The notes under the pieces: model-generated
Databases searched by the model: none
The model's input: only the letters and a program-made list of their open reading frames with translations
Told to the model about the DNA's origin: nothing
Assembly (NCBI GenBank): GCA_965261915.1
Contig: CBDHDW010000013.1
Location: 3,330,617-3,394,616, forward strand
Direction of reading: 5' to 3'
DNA: 64,000 nt
DNA from: JAIBDK01 sp965261915
Lineage (GTDB): Bacteria; Pseudomonadota; Gammaproteobacteria; Arenicellales; Poriferihabitantaceae
Shown: one piece after another, positions 56,920 to 64,000 of the stretch
How the letters are laid out: each line of letters opens with the position of its first letter
Numbering within the stretch: position 1 is the stretch's first letter
Translations under genes and position numbers: made by a program

Positions 56920-57238
56920 CCTTGGGCAAATACCAATAAAGCGCCCAATACTCGTTCGCAGATGCCCTGTTAGTGGAACATACGTCATTATCCAAACTCG
57001 ATGATGTGGATGAAATGATCAATTGGAAACAAATGCACTTTTACGGTAGAGTTGCGCCTAAACGGACAATAAAGCGGATTAAAAGCCACTAGAAGCGGTT
57101 AAAAGTACTGAAAAATAGCGATTTTTTGGTGTTGTATTGATGGATTCGAGAATATGAGCGAAAAAATCAGGAAAGTTTATAAAAAATGACGTTGTTTGTG
57201 ATTTGCGCCGAGTGTTTTGTGGGTTATGCAAAGGTCTC
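56920..57238 (+). pseudogene. IS5-family relic, internally deleted, with right terminal repeat
   Basis: A frame near 56929 reads LGKYQ-stop-SAQYSFADALLVEHTSLSKLDDVDEMINW, the N-terminal part of an IS5-like transposase. It is followed shortly by MHFYGRVAPKRTIKRIKSH, which looks like the C-terminus, and then the 15-bp end TTATGCAAAGGTCTC at 57224-57238. The catalytic core is missing and no left end is seen. It is a plausible parent relative of the nearby MITE. Confidence 0.6.
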
Positions 57239-57422
57239 TACAATAATTTCATCAGATTGTGGGACGATAGTATGTGGCGACTAATTTGGGGCACTGAACC
57301 GAATGGTCAACTAATTCGGCATACGAAGTTTACAGATTGCTTTCGGGCTAAAGGTAAAACGATGTATTTGTCTTGGTCAGAACCATTATAATTCATCCCC
57401 CCAATTAAAACTAAATATCAAT
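57239..57422 (+). promoter_or_regulatory. Upstream region of the Zorya-like operon
   Basis: AT-rich, 184 bp, with no convincing gene. A short frame ending RAKGKTMYLSWSEPL may be the tail of a lost gene. TATAAT at 57387-57392 is a good -10 candidate; no good -35 stands 16-18 bases before it. No clear ribosome-binding site precedes the first gene. Confidence 0.4.
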
Positions 57423-58640
57423 ATGTCTGATTATTTATCGATGTTACAACACAGGTTAGCAGAAGACCTTAACGTAATTAATATTACCGTAATTGGTGTT
57501 CTCGGTGTGTTTATGTGTTGGTTGTTTTTGATCGACCTTACAAGTTATAGCGGCGAACATAAAGACTTTAAATCTATTCTTGTAAGCACAGGTATTTTAG
57601 GCACTTTTATCGGAATTTTTATTGGTTTATGGAATTTTGATAGTGGAGACATTGAGAATAGCGTCCCACAGTTGTTAGGCGGTTTAAAAACAGCCTTCAT
57701 TACGTCTATTTTGGGTATGCTTTTAGCAATATTGCTTTCTGTTTTTCAAAAATTTAAAAGAGAAAATATCGCAGAAGATGAAATTACAGCCTTAAATGGC
57801 ATTAGCACACAATTAAAAAAGCTAGAAAAACTAGAAAGTATCAGCAAACACACTGAAACATTACCGCTAATTAAAGAAGAATTAACAACAAATCAGCAAG
57901 CATTACTTAGATTATTAGCAGTTAAATTAAATACCATTGATAACAGCTTAAAAGAGGCGGTTAAAACTTTAGCGCAAGGAGCAACAGCAGAAATTATTAA
58001 AGCATTAGAGAATGTGATACAAGATTTTAATCAAAATCTTACGGAGCAATTTGGCGATAATTTTAGCCAACTTAATGAAGCTGTTTTAAACATGATTGAA
58101 TGGCAAAAAACCTATAGAGATTCTGTTCAAGATTTTGAAAAACAATTAAAACAAACCGTAGAAACCACAGAAATGAGTCATAAAAATATAACGAATTTAG
58201 TGGGGAAATTTATAAGTGAAAATAATAATGCGTTGTTAAAAACAGCAGATATAACCGCAAAAAATTCTGAACAGATTAGAAACATAACAGATAATTACGC
58301 ACAGATTGCAGAAATCAGTACAACATTAGAAACAGTAATTACTACCAATAAAAATCAAATAGAAAACTTGGAACGCCATTTAGAAAGTTTAGCAAAAATA
58401 GGTAAAGATGCAGGTGGAATTACTACAGAGTTAGCTAATTTCTCTAATGAAATACAAGGTTCGTTGACTAATCAAGCAGAAACATTAACACAACTAACTG
58501 CTGAGATTGAAAATCAATTACCCGCTACATTAGGCACTTTAAACGAATCTCTTACTTCATTAACCAAGCAATTTTCCAGCGATTATGAAAATTTTTTAAA
58601 GCAGGTTTCCCGGTTAATGCAAGCAAATAATAATAACTAA
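57423..58640 (+). CDS. ZorA-like MotA/TolQ/ExbB-family membrane protein with long coiled tail
   Basis: A 405-residue protein. Three membrane segments lie at about 19-39, 50-70 and 88-110. The second and third carry STGILGTFIGIFIGL and LLGGLKTAFITSILGML, the ZorA/MotA-type stator pattern. From about 120 to the end it is a polar, Asn/Glu/Lys/Leu-rich, probably coiled-coil tail extending into the cytoplasm, as in ZorA but shorter. It would form the pentameric stator of a proton-driven motor with the ZorB-like protein. It shares a TAATG overlap with the nuclease gene. The low G+C, by eye about one third, sets the operon apart from its surroundings. Confidence 0.82.
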   Translation: MSDYLSMLQHRLAEDLNVINITVIGVLGVFMCWLFLIDLTSYSGEHKDFKSILVSTGILGTFIGIFIGLWNFDSGDIENSVPQLLGGLKTAFITSILGMLLAILLSVFQKFKRENIAEDEITALNGISTQLKKLEKLESISKHTETLPLIKEELTTNQQALLRLLAVKLNTIDNSLKEAVKTLAQGATAEIIKALENVIQDFNQNLTEQFGDNFSQLNEAVLNMIEWQKTYRDSVQDFEKQLKQTVETTEMSHKNITNLVGKFISENNNALLKTADITAKNSEQIRNITDNYAQIAEISTTLETVITTNKNQIENLERHLESLAKIGKDAGGITTELANFSNEIQGSLTNQAETLTQLTAEIENQLPATLGTLNESLTSLTKQFSSDYENFLKQVSRLMQANNNN

Positions 58641-59419
58641 TGGAAATCACCGATTTTAGTGAACTTTGGCGAGCGGTTAATCAAATAAAAATTGATGTTA
58701 TTGCCAAAACTGAAATTAAATTATTTGAAAATGAGGGGCTGGATACTGATTTAACTGATGTTTATACTAGCTCGACAGGGGAATTATTTACCGTCTTAAA
58801 AGATGGTTCTATTCGTAAGACGATTGTTCATATTTGTGATATTTCTAACAATAGAGCCGAATGGTCATTGCCAAAATTTCATATTTTTGAATGCAACACA
58901 TTGCAAACTATGAGAAAAAAGAATAGAGGGCATAGATATAAGAAAGCATCTAGGACAAATGGGGAGTTTTGGATGATTCGTGCGGAGGGCAAAGGATACA
59001 GTCATTTGGATATTTGTATGAATTGTTTGAATGCTCACAATGGAATTTATGAGTCTCAAAATGGTGACAATTTTGATATTAAACAATATTTAGAATTATC
59101 TATACAACATATCCAGCCTATAACGCAAAAACAAGATATGACAACCATTCCGAACAGTTATGCTCATAATTGGGATGTCATCTCAAGCGAAAGAAAGCAA
59201 GACTATCAATGGATATGTCAGGAATGCTTTTACGATTTAAGTGATTGTAAAAAGTATTTACATACACACCATATCAATGCCGACAGAGCAAACAATAAAC
59301 CTGAAAACTTAAAAGTTTTATGTATTGCATGTCATGCACAAGAGTTTCAGCATGGGCATATCAGACGAACGCCTCAATATAATGAATTTTTAAAATTAAA
59401 GAAAAATTATGCAAGCTAA
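58640..59419 (+). CDS. HNH endonuclease of the Zorya-like operon
   Basis: A 259-residue protein. The C-terminal HNH domain is complete: CQEC at 193-196, the catalytic THHIN (His210-His211), Asn219 and Asn223, CIAC at 228-231 and His232, so the zinc-bound treble-clef form. The N-terminal 190 residues include a second possible metal site (a Cys near residue 95 and ICMNC further on) and may recognise DNA or the motor. In Zorya type II the effector ZorE is also described as HNH-type, but there the gene follows zorB. Here it is first coupled to zorA by one base and then overlaps the zorB-like gene by 11. Confidence 0.85.
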   Translation: MEITDFSELWRAVNQIKIDVIAKTEIKLFENEGLDTDLTDVYTSSTGELFTVLKDGSIRKTIVHICDISNNRAEWSLPKFHIFECNTLQTMRKKNRGHRYKKASRTNGEFWMIRAEGKGYSHLDICMNCLNAHNGIYESQNGDNFDIKQYLELSIQHIQPITQKQDMTTIPNSYAHNWDVISSERKQDYQWICQECFYDLSDCKKYLHTHHINADRANNKPENLKVLCIACHAQEFQHGHIRRTPQYNEFLKLKKNYAS

Positions 59420-60077
59420 TCGAGAGTGGATGAGTATCTCGGATATGATGGCCGGGCTAATGATGGTGTTTTTGTTTATTGCTGTTTTATTTATGAATGA
59501 AATACAAAAAGAACAAAAGGTTATTCAAGGCATAGTGCAAGGTTATCAAAACGTTCAAGATCAACTAAATAAAGATTTATTTGAAGAATTTAAATATAAT
59601 TTAAGAAAATGGGATGCTGAAATTTTATCCGATAATACTATTCGTTTTAAGTCGCCCGATATTTTGTTTAATACGAACAGTAGCAAAATAAAACCTTTTT
59701 TTAAAAAAGTTTTAAATGATTTTTTTCCAAGATATTTGAGTATTTTAACCAACAAAACATATAAAGATCAAATTCAAGAAGTTAGAGTCGAGGGGCATAC
59801 ATCATCAATATGGAAAAACGCAACAAGGGAGGAGTCATACATAAATAATATGTTTTTATCACAAAGTAGAGCAAGAACTGTATTAGAATATGCTTACAAT
59901 ATCACACCTAATAAAAGGTGGTTAGAAGAAGTTTTTCGTGCAAACGGTATGTCATTTGCTAAATTAATTAAGGATAAAAATGGGGAAAACATACAAGCAT
60001 CTCAAAGGGTTGAATTTCGAGTATTGACTAAATCTGAAGAAACAATCTATGAAATTCTTGATAAATTGCAAAAATAA
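59409..60077 (+). CDS. ZorB-like MotB/OmpA-family protein
   Basis: A 222-residue protein. A single N-terminal membrane helix (SISDMMAGLMMVFLFIAVLFM) carries Asp12 in the position of the proton-binding Asp of MotB/ZorB. A short linker precedes a C-terminal OmpA-like peptidoglycan-binding domain (DILFNTNSSKIKP, then VRVEGHTSS and FLSQSRARTVLEY). It should anchor the ZorA-like stator to the cell wall. The start codon lies inside the nuclease gene. It is the last gene of the operon; no further effector gene follows before the IS relics. Confidence 0.85.
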   Translation: MQANREWMSISDMMAGLMMVFLFIAVLFMNEIQKEQKVIQGIVQGYQNVQDQLNKDLFEEFKYNLRKWDAEILSDNTIRFKSPDILFNTNSSKIKPFFKKVLNDFFPRYLSILTNKTYKDQIQEVRVEGHTSSIWKNATREESYINNMFLSQSRARTVLEYAYNITPNKRWLEEVFRANGMSFAKLIKDKNGENIQASQRVEFRVLTKSEETIYEILDKLQK

Positions 60078-60129
60078 GAATTAGAATTAATATAGGATAT
60101 ACAGAATATTGAGTGCGCGGGTAAATTGG

Positions 60130-60597
60130 CTGAGAACCCTATTATTGCCGTTATTTTTTCTGGGATGATTGGCTGTATAGGGCAGTTGGGCGACCATGTT
60201 TTCAAGCCGCTGATGAAGGGTTTCCATATAAGCCTGTGTGGTCTCTGTGGGCGTGAAATGCAAAGCCAGTAACCGGCGGCGGCATCATCGGCTCGGTGAG
60301 CTTCGGCGCACTGCCACTTTCGCAAAGTCTCAACCGAGAATGGCAATCATGATGTTCGGTGAGTTTCTCGTGGGAAAGGGTCGGCCCGAAGTCGCTATAA
60401 CGTGCTTTGATAATCGCCAGTGCGCACTGGCGAACCTCATCACCAATCAGGTTTCCCGGACATCGCCCCGCTAACGGCCTCTTCGGCCGTCGTCTGCAGC
60501 TCCTGAAGCAACTGCTTTTGCTTCTTTCCCGATAAGTCGGGGTTTTCAGGGTCGCGATCTCCCTCAAATCCAAGCTGCGTCCGATCGAGCGACAGAT
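60130..60597 (-). pseudogene. ISNCY-type transposase relic
   Basis: On the minus strand, GRCPGNLIGDEVRQCALAIIKARYSDFGPTLSHEKLTEHHDCH, followed in another frame by SVETLRKWQCAEA, is the helix-turn-helix region of ISNCY-like transposases. The continuation is frameshifted at least twice and the catalytic domain is missing. It fills the space between the Zorya-like operon and the IS3-family element. Confidence 0.6.
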
Positions 60598-61425
60598 CCG
60601 GAAGGTGTCAACCTCATATGGACAGTTATTTTAAAGATAACATCTATTTCACATAACCAGCGGCCGTGAGTGTCGGGAAGTTAACACGGTCGCAACGCAT
60701 GGTCCCATCATTGCTGGACTCTACGGGGTTGATTGCCACTGTTGCTGGTGGCAATGATGCTCTCGGTCGTCCTCGAACAAAGCGTTCGGGGTTCTGCCGG
60801 TAACGTTCATCAAGCGCTCGCTGCTTTTGCTCGACCACGTCACGATATCGTCCTGTAAAGACCTGTTCCGCAGCCGGAAGGTGTCAACCTCATATGGACA
60901 GTCATTTTAAAGATAACATCTATTTCACATAACCAGCGGCCGTGAGTGTCGGGAAGTTAACACGGTCGCAACGCATAGTCCCATCATTGCTGGACTCTAC
61001 GGGGTTGATTGCCACTGTTGCTGGTGGCAATGATGCTCTCGGTCGTCCTCGAACAAAGCGTTCGGGGTTCTGCCGGTAACGTTCATCAAGCGCTCGCTGC
61101 TTTTGCTCGACCACGTCACGATATCGTCCTGTAAAGACCTGTTCCGCAGCCGGAAGGTGTCAACCTCATATGGACAGTCATTTTAAAGATAACATCTATT
61201 TCACATAACCAGCGGCCGTGAGTGTCGGGAAGTTAACACGGTCGCAACGCATAGTCCCATCATTGCTGGACTCTACGGGGTTGATTGCCACTGTTGCTGG
61301 TGGCAATGATGCTCTCGGTCGTCCTCGAACAAAGCGTTCGGGGTTCTGCCGGTAACGTTCATCAAGCGCTCGCTGCTTTTGCTCGACCACGTCACGATAT
61401 CGTCCTGTAAAGACCTGTTCCGGGG
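60598..61425 (-). repeat. 276-bp tandem triplication of an IS3-family 3' end
   Basis: The segment that begins CCGGAAGGTGTCAACC, containing the IS terminal repeat and the last 64 transposase codons, occurs at 60598, 60874 and 61150. The period is exactly 276 bp. By eye, copies 2 and 3 are identical and copy 1 differs at about two bases. Copies 1 and 2 break off after CCTGTTCCG; only the third continues into the full gene. Confidence 0.9.
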
Positions 61426-62263
61426 TAAACCCTGCCAGCCCACTGTGATGGTGTTTGAAGTTGTACCAGTGGAAATAACCTTCACACCAGAGCCGCGCGT
61501 GTGACATCGTGTCAAAGCGACCGGGATAATCCGCTTGGTATTTCTGCGTCTTAAACTGACTTTCACTGAACGCATTATCATTGCTCACTCGAGGGCGGCT
61601 ATGGCTACAGGTAACATCCAATTCTCGCATCAAGTCCAAATACCCGTGAGCGATCATCGGTGAACCACGATCCTGGTGTAGGGTAAGTTGACCAGGCTCA
61701 ATACCATAGCCGGTGGTGGCCTCGTCCATCAGCTGCTTGGCTAGCGCGCTATTTTCCTTGCGTGAAACCATCCAGGCCACGACAAAGCGGCTGAACAGGT
61801 CGAGCACCACATATAGTGATAAGTAGATGCCCCGTCGCACCAGCGGCAGTTTCGTAATATCCCATGTCCAGACATCGTGCGGGCCCGTGGCTAACAGCCG
61901 CGGTATGGCATGGTGCTGTGCAGGCCGCTGATTGCGCCGATCACCGGTCTCCTGCAGGCTGCGAAGTAGCCGGTGCAGGGTGCTCACCGAACACAGATAT
62001 TGCTCCTGCTCAAGCAGGCGGTGATAGACCTCAGCGGGTGGCTGATCACAATAAGGTTCACTGTGCAGCGTATCGATTACCGTTGCGCGTTCCTCGGCAC
62101 TCAGTGCTCTCGGTTGCACAGCGTACTGCCGAGAACGTTGCGGCTCTAGATCACTGTCAGCGCGTTTTCTGTGCGCATAAACACTGCTGCGATTGAGTCC
62201 CAGCGCACGGCACGCTTGCGACAATGGCCGTCTTGCAGGGCGATGGGTAATCACGTTATTCAC
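61196..62263 (-). CDS. IS3-family transposase OrfB
   Basis: A 355-residue protein. A helix-turn-helix start (SQACRALGLNRSSVYAHRKR) leads to an rve integrase core with the DDE triad: VWTWDITKL, LHQDRGSPM and SNDNAFSESQFKTQKY. It is intact. Its start overlaps the OrfA stop by four bases, suggesting translational coupling. The last 64 codons are repeated twice downstream. Confidence 0.9.
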   Translation of the reverse strand: MNNVITHRPARRPLSQACRALGLNRSSVYAHRKRADSDLEPQRSRQYAVQPRALSAEERATVIDTLHSEPYCDQPPAEVYHRLLEQEQYLCSVSTLHRLLRSLQETGDRRNQRPAQHHAIPRLLATGPHDVWTWDITKLPLVRRGIYLSLYVVLDLFSRFVVAWMVSRKENSALAKQLMDEATTGYGIEPGQLTLHQDRGSPMIAHGYLDLMRELDVTCSHSRPRVSNDNAFSESQFKTQKYQADYPGRFDTMSHARLWCEGYFHWYNFKHHHSGLAGFTPEQVFTGRYRDVVEQKQRALDERYRQNPERFVRGRPRASLPPATVAINPVESSNDGTMRCDRVNFPTLTAAGYVK

Positions 62264-62664
62264 ACATCCTTCCCACTGCGTAAACGATCGAGCATCGACA
62301 AGGCTTTTTTTTGCAAATCCAGACAGTCGTTGGCAATCTCCAACTTGCGGTTCAGGCGATTGTTTTCTTTCTCAAGCGGCTCGATGCGCCGTTGAGCCGG
62401 TGTCTTCGAGGGTGCCGGGCCGGGAGCACTCTTGCTCAGGCCAGCAACCCCGTTTTCGGCATACTCGCGGCGCCAGGCGGAGAGTTGATTGCTGTAGAGT
62501 TTCTCACGGCGTAACAGGGCACCCAGTTCACCGTGCTTACAGGCGTCAGCTTCGGCCATCATGCGTAGCTTATACTCCGGCTTGAACTGGCGACGCGTGC
62601 GTTTCTCCAGTGCGGGCTCTGGTGTGACTTGTGTATTAAGTGGATCTGAGTGTGCTTTTGGCAT
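62260..62664 (-). CDS. IS3-family OrfA (helix-turn-helix protein)
   Basis: A 134-residue protein. The IS3-type N-terminal helix-turn-helix (RRQFKPEYKLRMMAEADACKHGELGALLRREKLYSNQLSAWRREY) is followed by a leucine-zipper-like stretch (RRIEPLEKENNRLNRKLEIAN). It binds the terminal repeats. It appears intact. Confidence 0.88.
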   Translation of the reverse strand: MPKAHSDPLNTQVTPEPALEKRTRRQFKPEYKLRMMAEADACKHGELGALLRREKLYSNQLSAWRREYAENGVAGLSKSAPGPAPSKTPAQRRIEPLEKENNRLNRKLEIANDCLDLQKKALSMLDRLRSGKDV

Positions 62665-62781
62665 TGTGTGGTTCCTGCATCCATAGCCCTGAAATCTATG
62701 TTATCCCAAACAGGGAGTGTATGGGATCAGGTTGACACACAGGGCAACCGTGCAAGACGCGGTGCAAACACCGCTTCAACA

Positions 62782-62821
62782 GGAAAATTCCCCTGCGCAT
62801 TCCTCGCGGGGCCAATTTTCC
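62782..62821 (+). promoter_or_regulatory. Long leader hairpin upstream of a small gene
   Basis: GGAAAATT and CCCC, then t and GCG, pair with CGC, GGGG, a two-base bulge, and AATTTTCC. The stem is about 15 bp with an eight-base loop, 66 bases upstream of the small gene at 62888. It may be a leader structure carried over from a larger mobile element. Confidence 0.5.
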
Positions 62822-62887
62822 AGCTGACATCCCCTTAGCGCCCGCTTTGGACATGTTCATCGAAACACTCAAAGTGAGGATCAAACA

Positions 62888-63028
62888 ATGGCTACTCAAA
62901 CTCTGAAAATGAACGTCAAATCCGGCGAAAAAGACGGCAAGAACTTCTGGGACGGCTGCGGTGTCCTCTTCGTCAACACCGATGACAACGGCAGCATCAC
63001 TTCGATCAATGTCAAGCACAGGCTGTAA
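62888..63028 (+). pseudogene. Small gene truncated by fusion to an IS982 relic
   Basis: Has a good ribosome-binding site (GAGG nine bases before ATG). It encodes 46 residues, beginning MATQTLKMNVKSGEKDGK and containing GVLFVNTDDNGSITSINVKH. The end (RL-stop) is created by the junction to transposase DNA at about 63019. I do not recognise the family with certainty. It looks like a conserved small protein of integrative or conjugative elements whose C-terminus has been lost. Confidence 0.45.
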
Positions 63029-63399
63029 AGATCATGCCGGGCAATGTGGATGATCGCGCTTCGCTGGCTGAAATGCCCCACAATCTGCGCGGTAAAATAT
63101 TGGCGGACAAAGGTTGCATCTCGCAGAAACTATTTGCCAAATTCTAGCAAAGGGGCGTGCATTTGATCGTTGGCATTCGCAAAAATATGAAAAATCACCT
63201 AATGCCAATGTTTGATAAGCTACTGCTGCGAAAGAGATTCATCGTGGAAACCCTATTTGACAAGCTGAAATCTGGAAGGGGGTTGGAACACACGCGACAC
63301 AGATCTGCTACAAATGCTTTTGTCCACATCCTGTCCTGCCTTGCCGCTTACATGCTGGCTGGGAAAAAAGTCAAAATGAAAGACGTCGCTTATCCATAA
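63019..63399 (+). pseudogene. IS982-family transposase, C-terminal relic
   Basis: The frame reads AVKIMPGNVDDRASL, RGKILADKGCISQKLFAKF, stop (TAG), then GVHLIVGIRKNMKNHLMPMFDKLLLRKRFIVETLFDKLKSGRGLEHTRHRSATNAF. This is the second half of an IS982 transposase with the catalytic Glu (VETLFDKLK). The N-terminal half is missing and one in-frame stop is present. Confidence 0.8.
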
Positions 63400-63788
63400 C
63401 TGAGGTCAGCTATGAAGTCTGCCGTCAAACCTCGAATGGCCGCATAATTGCCCCACGTTTTGCGGTGCTCTCCAAATGGTAGGGCAGGCTCTGGGAAAGA
63501 GTTTTCACACGGTCTGGGTCGTTTTCGGTTCAAATCTCGACAACAACCGTGAGGCAAGTGTTGGTTAGCGAGTTTCCTGCAATTTGCTCGTCGCCCAAGG
63601 TCTACTTTGTTTGACAACCTGACTTGCGCCGCAACTGCGCAACGATTTGTATTATTTCAGGTCACTACAGGAAATGCAGGAAGAAAACTTTCGGTACGGT
63701 CGCGAACGGATTCCCAGAGATGCCTCAAGCCAATCACTCAACAGCTATGACAGCTTCACTTGTCGTGTGAGCAAGTAAACTGACAACA
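63400..63788. other. Non-coding remainder, about 390 bp
   Basis: No supported gene. A short frame near 63657 (LQEMQEENFRYGRERIPRDASS) looks protein-like but has no start or recognisable family. Probably decayed mobile DNA. Confidence 0.4.
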
Positions 63789-64000
63789 CTAATTTGGCAG
63801 GACAACAGCGTTTTCAGTGTTGATGGCAAGGTAAACATCGCTACCCGCCTCGACCCATGTCACCCCAGCTTGGTGGCTTTGATCAACCACCATTTCGATC
63901 CCGGCGGCATCAATCAGGTACCGCATTTGACTGCCCAGAAATTCACGGAGCTTGATCCTACCTTTAATGGTGTTGGCGCCGGTTTTATTTGTCAAAACTA
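63789..64000 (-). CDS. C-terminal TOBE domain of an ABC-transporter ATPase, partial
   Basis: The minus-strand frame is open to the window edge and ends at 63789. The 70 or so visible residues (GRIKLREFLGSQMRYLIDAAGIEMVVDQSH, then GSDVYLAINTENAVVLPN) resemble the TOBE domain that ends polyamine- or iron-type ABC ATPases (PotA/FbpC-like). The ATPase core must lie beyond the window. It could also be a fragment, given the surrounding decay. Confidence 0.6.
   Translation of the reverse strand, partial: VLTNKTGANTIKGRIKLREFLGSQMRYLIDAAGIEMVVDQSHQAGVTWVEAGSDVYLAINTENAVVLPN

Larger units (their letters stand above)
60606..62737 (-). mobile_element. IS3-family element with amplified right end
   Basis: The outer ends are TGTCAACCTCAT at 60606 and, in reverse complement, TGTCAACCTGAT ending at 62737. 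GATAACATCTATTTCA on one side matches GATAACATAGATTTCA on the other, so the inverted repeats extend imperfectly to about 45 bp. Two overlapping genes, orfA and orfB, are carried. Without the two extra 3' copies the element would be about 1580 bp, a normal IS3 size. No target duplication is evident. Confidence 0.8.

Noticed and set aside
57203..57391. 62-codon frame upstream of the Zorya-like operon as a fourth system gene
   Set aside because: It runs through the IS5 terminal repeat and has no family resemblance; at most it contains the tail of a lost gene.
60644..61114. Two separate 64-residue proteins (60644-60838 and 60920-61114)
   Set aside because: They are duplicated copies of the OrfB C-terminus within the 276-bp repeats, without their own start signals.
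63157..63399. Intact small transposase gene
   Set aside because: It is the continuation of an IS982 transposase frame interrupted by TAG and lacking its first half.

Overview
The window reads as a chromosome segment of a heterotrophic, probably marine, gammaproteobacterium. The evidence is csiV next to mfd, an ispD-ispF pair, rlmD, RNase E, an S-methyl-5'-thioinosine phosphorylase-type enzyme and a large NAD-glutamate dehydrogenase. No species can be named from the sequence alone.

Layout. 1-2345 is the 3' end of a giant repeat-built autotransporter-like surface protein, followed by about 800 bp of hairpins and a decayed IS30 relic. 3038-13051 is a catabolic operon preceded by a perfect 20-bp palindrome overlapping a promoter. 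It encodes a hotdog thioesterase, an acyl-CoA synthetase, a complete branched-chain-amide (HAAT/Liv) ABC transporter, a PaaK-like ligase homologue with a degenerate P-loop, and an enoyl-CoA hydratase resembling methylglutaconyl-CoA hydratase. 13228-18049 (minus strand) is a sensory unit: a symporter-histidine kinase fusion, a small two-helix membrane protein, a receiver-only response regulator and an XRE/DUF2083 short-chain-acyl regulator. It diverges from a second complete HAAT transporter (18255-23418), which is followed by an acyl-CoA dehydrogenase and a nitronate monooxygenase-type flavoprotein. Together 3-26 kb looks like a regulon for importing carboxylic acids, CoA-activating them and oxidising them.

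26450-30230 is a mobile patch. An intact IS1380-family element with an exact 5-bp target duplication has split a small DUF6788-like gene, beside another DDE transposase, and a glycosyltransferase gene has lost its 5' half at the patch's right edge. 30874-50729 is mostly housekeeping: a GT2-SDR fusion, the thioinosine phosphorylase, csiV, mfd, ispDF, a HIT protein, ChaC-like and GST proteins, a HugZ-like protein, NAD-GDH, a PolB-like exonuclease, rlmD and rne. An unusual 950-bp intergenic region and a tRNA-Val(GAC) follow.

52-64 kb is an eroding accessory island. It holds an O-acyltransferase split at a G7 tract, two neighbouring genes that have each lost their middles, a MITE, and relics of IS5, ISNCY and IS982 elements. 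It also holds an IS3-family element whose 3' end is present as three 276-bp tandem copies.

In the middle of the island is an AT-rich, tightly overlapping three-gene operon (57423-60077): a ZorA-like MotA/ExbB membrane protein with a long coiled tail, an HNH nuclease, and a ZorB-like MotB/OmpA protein. This is a compact Zorya-like anti-phage system with the nuclease gene placed between the two motor genes, and it is the best candidate for an undescribed or poorly described system here.
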